In this document: positions 27,404 to 39,779 of the stretch, in pieces | Layout of the letters: every line of letters starts with the position of its first letter | Position numbering within the stretch: the stretch's first letter is position 1 | From: Centrapalus pauciflorus | Lineage: Eukaryota > Streptophyta > Magnoliopsida > Asterales > Asteraceae | Assembly: GCA_020465985.1 (NCBI GenBank) | Contig: JAANYP010007201.1 | Location: 124,001-188,000, forward strand | DNA length: 64,000 nucleotides | Direction of reading: 5' to 3' | Notes under the pieces: generated by a model | Told to the model about the DNA's origin: nothing | Seen by the model: only the letters and a program-made list of their open reading frames with translations | Databases searched by the model: none | Translations under genes and position numbers: made by a program

Positions 27404-29341
27404 TTAATGACATAATTTGGTCAGTAACACAAAAACCTAAATCAATTAAATAAATAACATCCAATAATTCAATGATTAAATATACCTAGTTAAGTAACAT
27501 GTACAATACAAGTTTTTAAAATTATAAAGTTAAAATGAGAACCATCGATAGGTTGTTTAGAAGAATCCAAATCCAAACATCTAAAATATCCAAAGTCACC
27601 TTTGAATCGTTTAAATGTCACCTTTGAATCGTTTAAATCCGTCTAGCTACAAAAAAACCCATGCCCAATTTTACAGTCAAAAAGCCCGCGTAAAGGCTTA
27701 GACCATCACAAGTGATTTTCTCACATCACTTTTTCTTTCCATCACAGTTCACAGATTACATTCAGGTTACGGTCAACACAATTCACACCCAGTAAATAAA
27801 AACAAACATAATCAAATTAAAGGGAGAAAGGCATGGTAGGAGCCGTGGATAAACCACGGTTAGGGCGTGTACGGAGGCGTGAAAAGGAAATGGGATGGTG
27901 TTTGTCACTGTGAAACGTGGAAGGTGGGTGAGGTGGCCTCATGGAGCGAGCGAGGCCTCAAAGACCACTGTGGATGGACTTGAAGTCAACCTGACAGTAC
28001 GTGTATTCGTGTCAAACACGAATTTTACACGACATAAATTTGAAAACACGAGCTATAAAACGTGTCTGAATATGAAACACGAACGTGACATGTAAAAAAT
28101 CCGTGTGACACGACACAAAATCACAAGTAAAACACATTAAATGAACAAACATGAACGGATGTTTCGTTCGTTCATTTATATCCATGAACGTTCGGTTACA
28201 TTATATACATTTAATTCTAATTATATTTTTATACATTTATTTTTAAAATTATATTTATGTTTTATTACTTAACAGTTTTAGAAAAAAATGAAATTGACAT
28301 CCCTTTTATTTAGCAAAAGGAAGGTGATTTGTGCACAACAAAGTTTTGTTGTACACGACAAGTTCATATTAAATGACTATTTTATTCTTACTAACAATTT
28401 TATAATAATTACGCTTTATCCTTAAAAATAAGGATAGAATAGTTATTTTATATAAATATTGTGTATGAGAAATTTTTGTTAAGCAAAAACCATTACCATC
28501 TTGTAAATTCTTTCATCCCTTATGAACTAAAACGAATGTTAGTGGAGATCACAACCACATATGAGCACACGTACAACCAAAAAATCAAGTATCCATTGTT
28601 GTTTTAGCATTTATAATAAATTAATATTCACATCAAACAAAATGACCTACACCATTTAACAGTAAAAAAATGAAGCAAAGTGGAAGCACATACATTCATC
28701 CAATAATCTATATTTTCTAAAGAATCGACAAATTAATGGACAAAAATACACCTACAAATTAACCTCGTGTATGCAAACCTTAAAATCTTACAAGTCTACG
28801 TATTGAACATGGTTGAAATTGGACTGACCTAATATGCATACAGAACATGCTTTTGAAATTAAACTTTAGAGGCCCATCAAGTTTTGGGAGGCCTGTATAG
28901 TTGCCCATGCTACACCCAGAGGTATCTATACATACCTCCCTGGCTCCCTCCTCCCTCTTAACGTGAGAGGGAGGATTAAGTTTAATCAGTCAGTCTCATG
29001 TCATTAACAAAAAGCATGTGAAAGAGAAACATATACGATTAGCAAAAATTAATGAGAGATGGTATACGTATAACACAATCTTTAGTCGAAAATGATATAC
29101 ATAAGTTTTAACAAATTAGTGTTACAATATGAAACTGTCGATCAAAACATGTAATCTTATAAGGAAATCTAGTCGATCGCATGCATGTGATCGATGCAAT
29201 TCTTGATTTAATTTAACATACACATATGGTATAATAACGGATCTTATACAAAATGAAACTATATATAGATGCATATGTTTTATAATCAATCGAGACAGAC
29301 ACACGAAACATTAAATACATTTTATGAAAATTAAAACAAAA
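27404..29341. other. Intergenic DNA, no gene recognised
   Basis: Contains GC-richer text near 27830-27980 and a stretch of CGTGT/ACACG words in both orientations at about 27995-28130, likely a decayed repeat. No coding region is supported. Confidence 0.5.
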
Positions 29342-29959
29342 TCAAATATCAACATCACATGAAGTCTTTCGAGCTCTGTTTGAGGAGGAATTAGAAAATG
29401 GTGTCACCACATGCACACACGATACTCTCATGTGATAATATCTTGATTTCCATATTCCAAATCTCGATCGAATCCTACCTTTTAACTTCACATCTAACAC
29501 AACCTCATTTGCTGATCTCGCCAACTCCAGGTCTCGGGATCGTGCCTCTGATAACTCCACGTCATGCGACGCAAGATCCAATGGAAAAATCTTCCGTTTC
29601 CTTTCGTGTTGGTGCCATGAGTTGATGACACCACTGGCAATAATGGCATCCTTAAACAAAACCATGATTTCCATCTTCTTATAATAAATAGACCTCTTTT
29701 TGTCGGGATTGAACGACTGGAGAACAAAAGTATAAGATGCATTAAGGTGGTGGTCTTTTGATAGATGGTAGTTGTTGATTGATCGATCGTTGATGAAGTA
29801 GACTGGCTTTCTAGGCTTGTTGGTTAACCAGATGACGAGAATGGTTAAACCGATCATGATTATCAATACAAACAAGAACGTAACGATGGTCTTAGTCAGC
29901 ATCGAACGTCTTGTACCAACAACGGCTGGCTCTCGGGAACGGGCTCTAGTTTGAGTCAT
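29342..29959 (-). CDS. NDR1/HIN1-like (NHL) LEA_2 protein, 205 aa
   Basis: A single-exon gene for a plasma-membrane-type protein of the NHL family, whose members include defence-associated NDR1 and HIN1. The basic N-terminus (about residues 1-20) is followed by one hydrophobic span (about 21-45) and then a LEA_2-like beta domain with HHLNASYTFVLQSFNPDKK (70-88) and a following SIYYKKMEI strand. NPDKK corresponds to the family's NPNKK-type motif. The size is typical. A TATATATTTA-type core promoter lies about 135 bp upstream on the minus strand. The exact role cannot be read from the sequence. Confidence 0.85.
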   Translation of the reverse strand: MTQTRARSREPAVVGTRRSMLTKTIVTFLFVLIIMIGLTILVIWLTNKPRKPVYFINDRSINNYHLSKDHHLNASYTFVLQSFNPDKKRSIYYKKMEIMVLFKDAIIASGVINSWHQHERKRKIFPLDLASHDVELSEARSRDLELARSANEVVLDVKLKGRIRSRFGIWKSRYYHMRVSCVHVVTPFSNSSSNRARKTSCDVDI

Positions 29960-31894
29960 CTTTTGGTGACAAGTTCTAACAACAGATTCAAAATAAATTC
30001 GGGTGTTTTATATTTGGCAGGGTAGGGTTCAGTAATTAGAATCAGATGACTTGTAATGTATGCGTCGAACATTCGATCTACACTTTCCTCTATATATTTA
30101 TTTATCCAATACATTTAAAAATTTTATGTACGTAATAACAATCAATTCGCATACCAGAGATTAAATCAATTAGTTGGGCTCCACCACCACAAATTTAGTT
30201 TTTTTAAAAGCGTAAACTAAAAGCCCAGAGATTAAATCAATTAAGGCCTTTTATTGAGACTTAAACTCAGATATAACCTCTAAATGAGTAAACATATTGA
30301 GACCGTTAACTAAAAGCCCAGTGATGGGGTCCGCCATAAATTATAAAGTTGTAGAAAATTGGATTAAATGGATAATAGTATATGCTTAGCTTGAAGATGG
30401 AGAACTAGAGTTTATTCTAAAGGAAGAAAAAAAAATAGATTCTTCATTCTTTCATTCTTTTTGTTTGTAAATAGTTTTTCAATATTAATTAAATTAAAAT
30501 GATTGATTACATTATCATCATATCTGGATCAAATTCATATATACATAATACATGCAGAGGTGCATTCAATGAAAAACTTCTATGCATCAAAAAATATTGA
30601 AAAACCACAATACATATTCAGAAAGAATATAATGCATTACGTGGAGAGAAATATGCATCACATAGGAAGAATTGTACATAACGATCACTTGATGTACTAC
30701 GCGATCTGTCTGGTCGAACCACGGTGCATCGCAAATTTAAAGAAATCATGTTGTAGCATCACATAGGAAGAATCCCTAATTCACTTTTTTCATATTCATC
30801 TTCCCATCACAGTTCACGCCAAGTAATGATCATCACAATCCATAATTCACTTTTTTCAATTAAATTAACAGATTAATCAAATGAAACCAAAAAAAATGAG
30901 TTAAACACTATGAAATTAAACATAATTCAATTAAACAAAACAAATAAAAAAAAAAACTAGATAATATCTAGATTTTTATAATCCATCAAACTTCCACCCA
31001 TATTTTAAGACTAAATTTACGTTTCATTTTGATCATTATTCGTTGTTGCACTCTGGTTAAGTAGTCGTATGGTGCAAAAGAAAAGAGTAGAAGACCATGT
31101 CTTTGTCTTGTTGTTCCGACTTTCCCATTTCAATAAATTGTTGTTGGTTACTAACGAATGTTATGAAATCATGGTACGTAAGTCGTCTCGTTGCATAATT
31201 GCGTGGAAGTGGTCCAAAATGCGAGGGTGAAAAGCTGTCTTTTTTTACTATTTCCGATCACGTGTGTGTGAATAGAAATTATAGATTTCGATCCGGATGA
31301 GGTTGTGGTGGTATACTTATTTATTGGATCTATTATGTGTGAAAAGAAATTATAGAGTAAGAGATGTAGAAAAGTTTATGGATTTAAGTGTGCAAATGAG
31401 TAAGTAAAAAATATAGATATTGTATGGAAAATTTTGTCTAAAAAAATTAAAAATAGAAGTTAAATTGGTCACTTGAGGTGAAAGGCATCGTGGTTGGGCC
31501 ATCAAGTTGGGAATTGTGGGAGTCAATCATGAAGTGTGGGAGGGTAGTTACACCACTCTTATTGGGCTTAGGAAATATATCAGGTTGAGTCCATCATTCT
31601 ATAATGCAACTATACATTACTTTACTGTTACTTTTAAAATACTCGAATGCTATATTTATAAGTGTTGTTTTTAAGGCTCAAATACCAAAAAAAAAAAAAA
31701 AAAAAATTTATGTTTATAATGTGAGTTAAATTTTAAAAAGTATTTTATCATATGTGAAAATTATTTGTTATTCCAACCATTTAATAAGAACATGTTGTTA
31801 TAAACGTAAAAAATATGATAGTTTGATGCGATAATAATATAATATGTTGCTATGGTACACGCTTTGGCAACTACTATTTAACAAAGGCAGTGCA
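29960..31894. other. Intergenic DNA with a decayed family C MITE
   Basis: No gene recognised. The stretch 30552-30768 (GTGCATTCAATGAAAAAC, then repeated ATGCATCA words) looks like a decayed member of the family seen at 24010-24198 and 54550-54769. A poly-A run lies at about 31687. Confidence 0.5.
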
Positions 31895-31902
31895 GTCCAC
31901 AT

Positions 31903-32208
31903 TAGGGGTGAGCGACGGGTACCATTTCCCGAACCCGAACCGGTACCGAACCGGTACCGGTACCGACCGATACCGAATTAATATATTCGGTTCGGTATTC
32001 GGTTTTTAAATTAGCTAAAATTCGGTATTCGGTACTTTCGGTTCGGTATTCGGTTTTTAAATTAGCTAAAATTCGGTATTCGGAACCGAACGGGCACCAT
32101 ATAAACTTATACGGTTCGGTATTCGGTTCTTCCAAAACTAATAATTCGGTTTCGGTATTTTCGGGATCGGTACCGGTTCGGTTCGGTACGGTACCGAGCT
32201 CACCCCTA
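31903..32208. mobile_element. hAT-like MITE with GGTTCGGTA repeats (306 bp)
   Basis: Both ends read TAGGGGTGAGC on their own strand. The element is flanked by a perfect 8-bp duplication GTCCACAT (31895-31902 and 32209-32216), the hAT size. The interior is dominated by TTCGGTATTCGG and ACCGGTACCGAACC words. The 104-aa ORF across it is an artefact. Confidence 0.85.
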
Positions 32209-32581
32209 GTCCACATATCATTTCAATATTATTAACCAATCGTAATTTTAAAAAATATATTAAAATACTAGTTTATTGACAAATGATTATGTGGTTATTT
32301 TTAATATAATTATTTATGTAAAATGTATATACAGTAAAATTAAAACATATAAATATTAATTATATAATGTGTATTATTTTTAATTATTTATGTAAAATGT
32401 TATGTAATATATTATTACCAATTACTTTTTAAGATTTTAATATTGTTATATAATGGGTATTATATATATAATAACTTTATAAACGTATAAACTTATTTTT
32501 AAATTAGATGTATACATTACATTATACTTTTCAAACATGTATTTTGTAGCTAGTTTAATAAAATATATTTACATAACATGT

Positions 32582-32583
<2 letters not shown>

Positions 32584-32662
<79 letters not shown>
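32584..32662. repeat. (TA)n tract
   Basis: TA repeats abutting the left end of a family A-type element. Confidence 0.95.
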
Positions 32663-32666
<4 letters not shown>

Positions 32667-33097
32667 ATGGTTCGTGTGAGTACCTAAAAAATGCAGAGTA
32701 CCGTGAGTACCTGTGAACACACGGGTTTAGATGTGAACATGCTCCGAAAAAAAGTTTTTTTTTTTTTAATTTTTTTCATATTAATTTAGATACAAATAAT
32801 ATAAGCTTATTCGTAAAAGAATTACACACATTCACACTTTCTAGCCTCTTAAAAGTCATGTGAACGTGAAAAAATTCATGTGAACATGCTTAGCTGTGAA
32901 CATACATTCACAACAGTGCAGTTCATGTGAACTTGCACGTTTCACATAGTTATAGTGTGTGTTTAGGTGTGATTTTTTGCAAGTAGTCTTATATTATTAA
33001 TTTAGACATGATTATGAAAAAAATTTTCAAAAAAAATGGTTTTAAGCGAGGTACCTCCGGTACTCCGCAAAACTAGTGGTACTCATTTGAACCCAAA

Positions 33098-33099
<2 letters not shown>
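32663..33099. mobile_element. (TA)n-flanked MITE, family A variant (437 bp)
   Basis: The left end is TATAGAATATGGTTCGTGTG and the right end, reversed, is TATAGATTTGGGTTCAAATG. The subterminal parts pair as GAGTACC / GAGTACC. (TA)n flanks both sides. The interior carries CATGTGAACATGC and CACATTCACAC words. Confidence 0.8.

Positions 33100-33140
<41 letters not shown>
33100..33140. repeat. (TA)n tract
   Basis: TA repeats directly following the element end. Confidence 0.95.
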
Positions 33141-33142
<2 letters not shown>

Positions 33143-33231
33143 CAAGAACATGATGATTATTTTTTTAATTTGAATTTAGATTAACCAATAAATTGACAAA
33201 TGACAAAAAGATAATAATGACAAATCTTTAA

Positions 33232-33640
33232 CGCTCTGTTCTCGTATTAGAAGAGAAGAGAAGAGAAAGAAAGACTGAGGAAAGAAACATGAATGAAAGA
33301 AAGAGAAAGCGAAAATAATAATTGTGTTTGTGTTCTTGAATCTGGAGGAAAGAAATATGAATCAAAGAAAATTTATGTTCTTGAAAGGAAGGAAAGAAAA
33401 TAAAACCTTTTGTTTGCTTTGTAATTTACATAGACAACACTTCACTAGTCTTTCTTTCCTTCACTTTCTTCCCGTATTTGGGAGGAAACATTTGGAAAGA
33501 AAACCTTTAAAACTTTCTTTCCTCTTCCTTTGCTTTTCTTTCTTAAAAATGATAAAAGAACACAAGTTTTTTTTATTTTCTTCCACTTTCTTCTGCTTTC
33601 TTTTTCTTTCCTTTGTTTAAATTGGTTCGAGAACATAGGG
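33232..33640. mobile_element. PIF/Harbinger-like MITE, copy F1 (409 bp)
   Basis: The ends are CGCTCTGTTCTCG and, reversed, CCCTATGTTCTCG, flanked by TAA at 33229-33231 and 33641-33643. The interior is rich in AAAGAAAG / CTTTCTTT in opposite halves, so it could fold back. A copy of identical length lies at 49645-50053. No function is assigned to its two overlapping ORFs. Confidence 0.85.
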
Positions 33641-34083
33641 TAAACGATGAAAATTATTTATAAATTTAAAAATAATAAATTGTACTTATTTTGATTTTAA
33701 TATAATAAATTATATTTATATTTTGTAATTAATCAAATCAACGTCGATAGTATCATATAACAGTGAGTTAGGGAGGAGGACGTGGAACAAGCAGGGAAAA
33801 AAATCAAAAATGTTTTGCCTTTTAGAGATTTTAAATTTTGAAAATCGAAATCATTAATAAATCAATTTCCTACCGTTGCAAAATCGAAATCATTAATAAG
33901 AGATCAAGTTCCTCCGCACTCTCTCGCACTCACGAAGGTATCTAGGGTTTTTCATTAAAATTTAGATTTTTTGTTAATTTCTACAACAATCTTCTCCCTT
34001 TTTATTTCTTTCATTAGAATCGGCAGTTGATCTTAACCCTATTTCAACAAGATTACGTTAAACTCTGAGAAAATAAATCGATT

Positions 34084-35494
34084 ATGGGTCAGATTCAATA
34101 CTCCGAAAAGTACTTCGATGATACGTTCGAATACAGGTGAAAAATTTTCCATCAATTTACTTCGATTGTTTTCCTTTTCGTTTAAATCCTTCTCGTTTTG
34201 TTGTTTTTTTCTTATAACGATTTTGAAGAATCTATTTAACATGTTATGAAATTGTGATTGATAGGCATGTAGTTCTTCCTCCAGAAGTTGCTAAGCTTCT
34301 TCCGAAGAATCGTCTTCTATCCGAGGTATGTTGTTAATACCGATGACTTCTTTATTCATTTTATTATAATATTTGACGATTTGATGATATTTTTACACTA
34401 GTTTTGTTTGGATTGGTATCGTTAGAATCCATCTTTAACACAGAAGCGATTCTGTATCTGCCTTTTGAACTAAGGCGGATTTGAAAGTTAAATAAATTCT
34501 GTAAATATTTGAGAGATAAAATTGATGGCTGCAACTAAATCTTGTAGGAAATGCTAAGAAGGAACGTGTTGGAGTATAAATTGTCACAAGTTATGATTTT
34601 TTTTATTGTGTAAACTGTAAAGTACTTCACATCATCTTCAAATCGGAAGTGTATTATGCCGATTGAATGGAGTGACTGATTTTGTGGTTTTAGTAGAAAT
34701 AAGATTTTTCATGGCTTGAATATCGAATGGTTCCATGGGAATATTCTTTGATAAATTTCTAGCATTAACTTCTATTTGCAACGAACCAAACTTTAAGTTG
34801 GATTTTTCAGGTTGACTCTAGTACAATAAATTAATAGGTTTTGTATTTTGATTGTCTCTTGTTTTGATCACTAATTTTCAAACACTACTTTTTCTCAACA
34901 AAAACAATATTTTTATTTTGTAGTTCTGTTCATTTTTACAAGTAGAAGAGAAAATCTAATATTTATCGAGTTTGAGGTACAAATGATTTATTTTGTGCAT
35001 ATGCTTAAGATGATTTGCAACTGCTATAGGTTATTTAGGATGATGAACTCGTCACAAAGTTCTAGAAGTTTATGAATTTATGTTCATCTTTGTTTTTGTT
35101 TAAAGAACCTGAAATCTTTCTTCTTGAGCGTTTGTATCCAACATAAATAAATTGTAACCAAATATGTTGATGTCTGTTGTTTTGATCACTAATTTTCCAA
35201 TGGTACTTTTTCTCAACAAAACCAATACTTTTATTATGTAGTTCATGTTTGTTTTTATATGTAGATGAGGGAATTTGATACATATTGAGTTTGAGGTACA
35301 AGTTTTGGGATAGGCCTTGATGACATTGAGTTGTGGTTTTCTTTGTACAGACCGAGTGGCGTGCCATTGGAGTGCAGCAGAGTCGAGGATGGGTTCACTA
35401 TGCGATCCACCGACCAGAGCCACACATCATGCTCTTCAGGAGGCCTCTCAACTATCAGCAGAACCAAGAGAATCAGGCACAACTTGCCAAGTGA
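34084..35494 (+). CDS. CKS1: Cyclin-dependent kinase regulatory subunit (CKS/Suc1), 3 exons
   Basis: Encodes an 85-aa CKS protein, the small adaptor that binds cyclin-dependent kinases and phosphorylated substrates in the cell cycle. Exons are 34084-34136, 34265-34325 and 35351-35494, joined at GT-AG sites with the frame kept. The N-terminus MGQIQYSEKYFDDTFEYRHV, the middle LPPEVAKLLPKNRLLSE and the signature HYAIHRPEPHIMLFRRPLNY (in the last exon) match plant CKS1/CKS2. The length is close to the 87 aa of Arabidopsis CKS1, and the tail is Gln-rich. Which plant paralogue it is cannot be settled here. Confidence 0.97.
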
Positions 35495-37182
35495 TGTGGC
35501 TAGTCTTGTTCTATGAGTCTATGTCTCATTTCCTGTAGAAATGAACACATAATGATAAAGATTGAAAATGTGGTATATGAGTCTTGTTTCGGAATGTTGA
35601 AGTCACTGTAATCTAGTTTATGATCAAGTTTTCATCATGTTACAAGTTGCTTGGTTCTTTGAAGCGTTTACTCGGTCTTGAATGTTGTAGCCATTGATGG
35701 GGCATCTTTTGTTATTTTGTTTAGAATTTACTGTGTCATTTAGGTTGGTACAGTTTTAAAATGATCATTCTGAAGGGTTTCATGTAGTTTGATAACAATT
35801 TGTGGCTATGTTTTATTTGTTTTTGTATGATACAAAAATCAAATTGTTAGCTTCTCACCCTTGATAAAACTACTGCAAAATGATCAAACATCAATGATTT
35901 TTTATAGTCAATTCAGTTTGTCACTTAAATTCGTGAACTCAAAAGGTTGATTTTAACAAAATGAATCGAGTTTTGAAATGTTTGATGGGACCGGATTTTA
36001 AAAAAACTAGATGAGAGAATAATACGAACTTGGTATTGACAATCTCAATATTTAGGATCATTGATAGAATCAAGTTTCCGATAGAATAGCAATTTTGTAA
36101 CGTAAAGCAAAAGAAAGTGATTTGGGTAACAATTTTGTAACATAAAAGCAAAATAAAGTACTTGAAAGTATGTTTGTAATTGAATGTTCTCAAAAAAACC
36201 ATTTAACAGCATCTTTATTTATTGTAAAAACGAATATGAACAATATTTTCCATTTATGTAACTAATAGATGTCTTTCGTAAAAATAAGGTTGTAAAAGTG
36301 GCATTGTTATCCATACCTCTGGTCGAATAAAAAGAGGGTCGACCGACTAGGGTTTTCATGAGCACAGGTGGGTTCTAAAGTTCATTTATTTATTTATGCT
36401 TATACAATATATTTTCAACACACATCTTTATATTATTATAAAATAAAACACTATCTCACAAGATGCTTTCTAAGCAAACTAAAATTTTGAGTTCCCGTCA
36501 TCTTTTTATAAAAATCAATACCTATTTAGGTAATGATGTAATAGTATATCATTTAATAAATTAAGTTTAATTTTGTAATTGACACATATTATTATTCTTT
36601 TCTAAATTCATTAACAATATTAACTAAATTTTAAGCATCCACAAAATAAATTTTAATTAGTGAAATAACATAGATAAAACAAATATTTTATGGCATATAA
36701 AAATTTTAGAAATAATAGATAAACATGTAATAAACATTTTAAAAAAAAAATTATCAATAAAATAGTTTTACACACATATATATATATGGGAGGGTTCTAT
36801 GTACTACTTCTTTTAATGGGAAAGTAAAAATATCATTTTAAGATTTTATTTTTGTTATCAAAAGTTTTTAATCAATTTAAACATTTATTAGTAATTTTAA
36901 AAAAATAATTTTTTTCCAGTGATACACTTTAAAAATATGGCAAGGCTTCATTTAGTTTTAAAGTATGTCATATAGTCGCATACAAGCATATCATTGTCGG
37001 TAATAATACGAGATATTAAAATCGTCAAGCAAAGAAAATAATACGACCTTTAACGAGTAACTGGCAACTGGATTTATCAGACTGTTGTGGTAGTAGCTCA
37101 ATGACATCTGAGATACAATTGACACCATCAACAATGGTTCTCTCACTAATTGCTGCCAAGGGTCGTTTGTTAATTACTCTAA
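35495..37182. other. CKS 3' flank and AT-rich intergenic DNA
   Basis: The first few hundred bases are probably CKS 3' UTR. No further gene is seen. At 36788 a TA tract is followed by GGGAGGGTTCTATGTAC, which resembles a single terminus of the (TA)n-associated group; no partner end is visible. Confidence 0.5.
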
Positions 37183-37509
37183 AGGGGCGTTTGGTTCGCT
37201 GGAATCCGACGGAATGGAATGGAATCTGTCAAAGGAATGGAATTCTAGAATGAATGGAATCTGTCTGAATCCAAATACTATAGTTTGTTGAGAATGAGAA
37301 AACATGTTGTTAAAAGGATTGCTTTGAAGGAATGGAATTTAAATTCCTTCAATTTTGCTATTAAATGGTCATTCCTTCAAAATGGGGGATTTTTTTTAAA
37401 ATGTGGAATGGTCATTCCATTCCTTTTGACTACCAAACAACCCATCAGAATGGAAAATTCATTTCTTTTCCGCTAGATTCCATCGGATTCCAACGAACCA
37501 AACGCCCCA
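37183..37509. mobile_element. PIF/Harbinger-like MITE, copy E2 (327 bp)
   Basis: The ends are AGGGGCGTTTGGTTCG and, reversed, TGGGGCGTTTGGTTCG, flanked by TAA at 37180-37182 and 37510-37512. Interior GGAATGGAATCTGTC words match the copy at 268-592. Confidence 0.85.
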
Positions 37510-37728
37510 TAAAGGTCGGTCCAATCATTTTTGGGGTCACATGCCAAAACTTAAAAAACGCCCTATAAATATACATGTATATTCTAAATAAGTAAAATTC
37601 AAATAAAAATGATAAATTAACAACAAAAAATTTATAATTACATGACCTTAAAACTAAAAGTTTTGCAAGTCAATAACCTTGTTTAATCGTAATAGATCTA
37701 AGTGTATGATAGGTTTATTAAGAAGGGA

Positions 37729-37775
37729 CTAGTAGTGTACCCGCGCAAAGCAGCGGCGGCGTATAGTTTCCGTTT
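37729..37775 (-). mobile_element. Helitron-like 3' terminus
   Basis: On the minus strand GCTGCTTTGCGCGGGTACAC is followed by TACTAG before T. This resembles a Helitron 3' end with a GC-rich stem. The matching TC end was not located. Confidence 0.4.
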
Positions 37776-37893
37776 CATAAAATATTAGTTCGATAGCACA
37801 TTATTTATCGAAAAGCGGGTGTATGTTGGTAACATGTTACCACTATTTATTTGATTAAGATAAACACAAAGATTGTTAAGTTAATTTGAACAA

Positions 37894-38464
37894 AAGAGAC
37901 TATAACCATTTCCATTTATTTTTGTTTGCACTTAGCAAATCTACAAATAAGTCCCCATTTTAGAAGCACTTCGGTATATGAAAGTTTATACGGTAATAAT
38001 AGTATTTGAATTTTTAATAAATGAAAACAGTTTATTACCTTAGATTGACTGATCGACCCAAAGCCAACCTGTTAATTGTTACTTTTAAAGCCATTCATTA
38101 GCCTATTGTTTGTCATTCTTTCGTGTTATAATAAAAAAGAATATATAAAAAACGTACATGACATTAACTCATCAATAATCATTTCTAAATGTATCCAAAT
38201 TTAAAAAAAGTGTGTAAACCTGCAACCAACTTTGATGAGTTTCCAAAATGTGTAAACCAATGTTATTAAAGGCAAAAGAGACTTTAACCATTTCCATTTA
38301 TTTTTGTTTGCACTTAGCAAATCTACAAATAAGTCCTCATTTTAGAAGCACTTTGGTATATAAAAGTTTATACGGTAATAATAGTATTTGAATTTTTATT
38401 AAATGAAACCAGTTTATAACCTCATATTGACAGATCGATCCAAAGCCAACCTGTTAATTTTTAC
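37894..38464. repeat. Direct duplication of ~190 bp, offset 381 bp
   Basis: Segments 37894-38083 and 38275-38464 are nearly identical, including ACCATTTCCATTTATTTTTG and GGTAATAATAGTATTTGAA. The intervening 190 bp are unique, so the tandem unit is 381 bp. Confidence 0.85.
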
Positions 38465-38469
38465 ACGGT

Positions 38470-39700
38470 TTGGTTCTAGTTTCAAACTGGAAGAAGAAAT
38501 AGTTTTATGAAATCTTTATATTTTAGAGCCATGGAAGTACGGACCCAATAAAATATAGTTGATACCAATCCGATTTGGTTCTATATTTTACCTAGTCCAG
38601 ATTAAGGTATGCACATCTCTACTTGATACAAATATACCTTATATTCGAAAACAATACCACACACATTGACAAAATTAAACTTTAGGCAATGTTTCTCTGT
38701 TTTCAAATTTTAAAATTTCATAGATACAATTCAAAATTTAAAATACCATAGAAACAAAAAAAAAATAGAGGTCCTTTGTACGAACTGTCAGTTAACTCTG
38801 CCAAATAGTTTGCCAGGAGATCCAATTCGACAACCGGAACCTGCATACGAAGTCAGTTTTTCCCCACTATATTCGTTCTACTACAATAATTCATTGTAAG
38901 CGGAGGTGATGAACAAAATTTATATTAATGTACCTTGTATGAATTTTATGCTGCTAAAATGAGCCTCCTAAAAATAAATTGTAGCATATTAGATAGTTGA
39001 GATTTGGTATGCATAATTTGAAGAGATGGTGGGAGTTGGAGTTGAGTTTTACCGAAGAAACTTTGTTAGAGTTGGAACAGAAAGATGAAAGCTCAACACA
39101 TCAAGAACTTGATGCTCCATGTAAAGTATGTGATACATAAACCTTAGTCATTAATCTTCACATTTCCATACTAAGTTCCACGAGACAAAATGGTAGCTTA
39201 TTTATTAAACTACTTGACATGGACAGGTGATATTATGCCCGACTGTTCAATTTCAAGTCTAAAAATGAATGCAAAACAGTATCTTAAAAAGATAGAAGCA
39301 GTTAATGTGTTGTTTTTTGGATAAATGACTTGTACCTCTTAAATTTAAAAATATGCATGAATGACTTGCACTTTATGAATGATGATTTGTTTTTAAGACC
39401 ATAAAACTAAATGCATTATATGGTAGTATAGATATGAGGCATTTCAAACAATAGCTACAAACATGAACTATTTTAGTAAGTATAATTATCAAATTGGACA
39501 AAAAAGTACAACATTTGTGTAACATTAATCATAATTTCATTTGTATAATAGGCAATAAAGCCCAATGGTTCTGTTCAAAAGTTCTATAAAACATGATCCA
39601 TTGCATTTCATTGCTGGAAAAAACCAACTACACATCTTTTATTCACTACTGAAAATTAAATATCATAGTCATCAATAATTTACACATGCACATTTGCACA
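38470..39700. other. Intergenic DNA, no gene recognised
   Basis: AT-rich sequence without a supportable coding region. Confidence 0.5.
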
Positions 39701-39779
39701 AAAGATTACATATGCCCTTTGGCAAGAGGTCAAGTACCAACCATGACTTGTGATTATAAACTGGCTTCTTTTGATCATC

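Noticed and set aside
27890..28095. 66-aa plus ORF in GC-richer sequence
   Set aside because: The frame runs into ACACG/CGTGT repeats and shows no family features.
31902..32216. 104-aa minus ORF rich in EYRTE
   Set aside because: It is produced by GGTTCGGTA repeats inside a hAT-like MITE with an 8-bp duplication.
33324..33620. 98-aa ORF with a 136-aa relative at 49623-50033
   Set aside because: Both lie within the two 409-bp MITE copies; similarity reflects the repeat, not a protein family.
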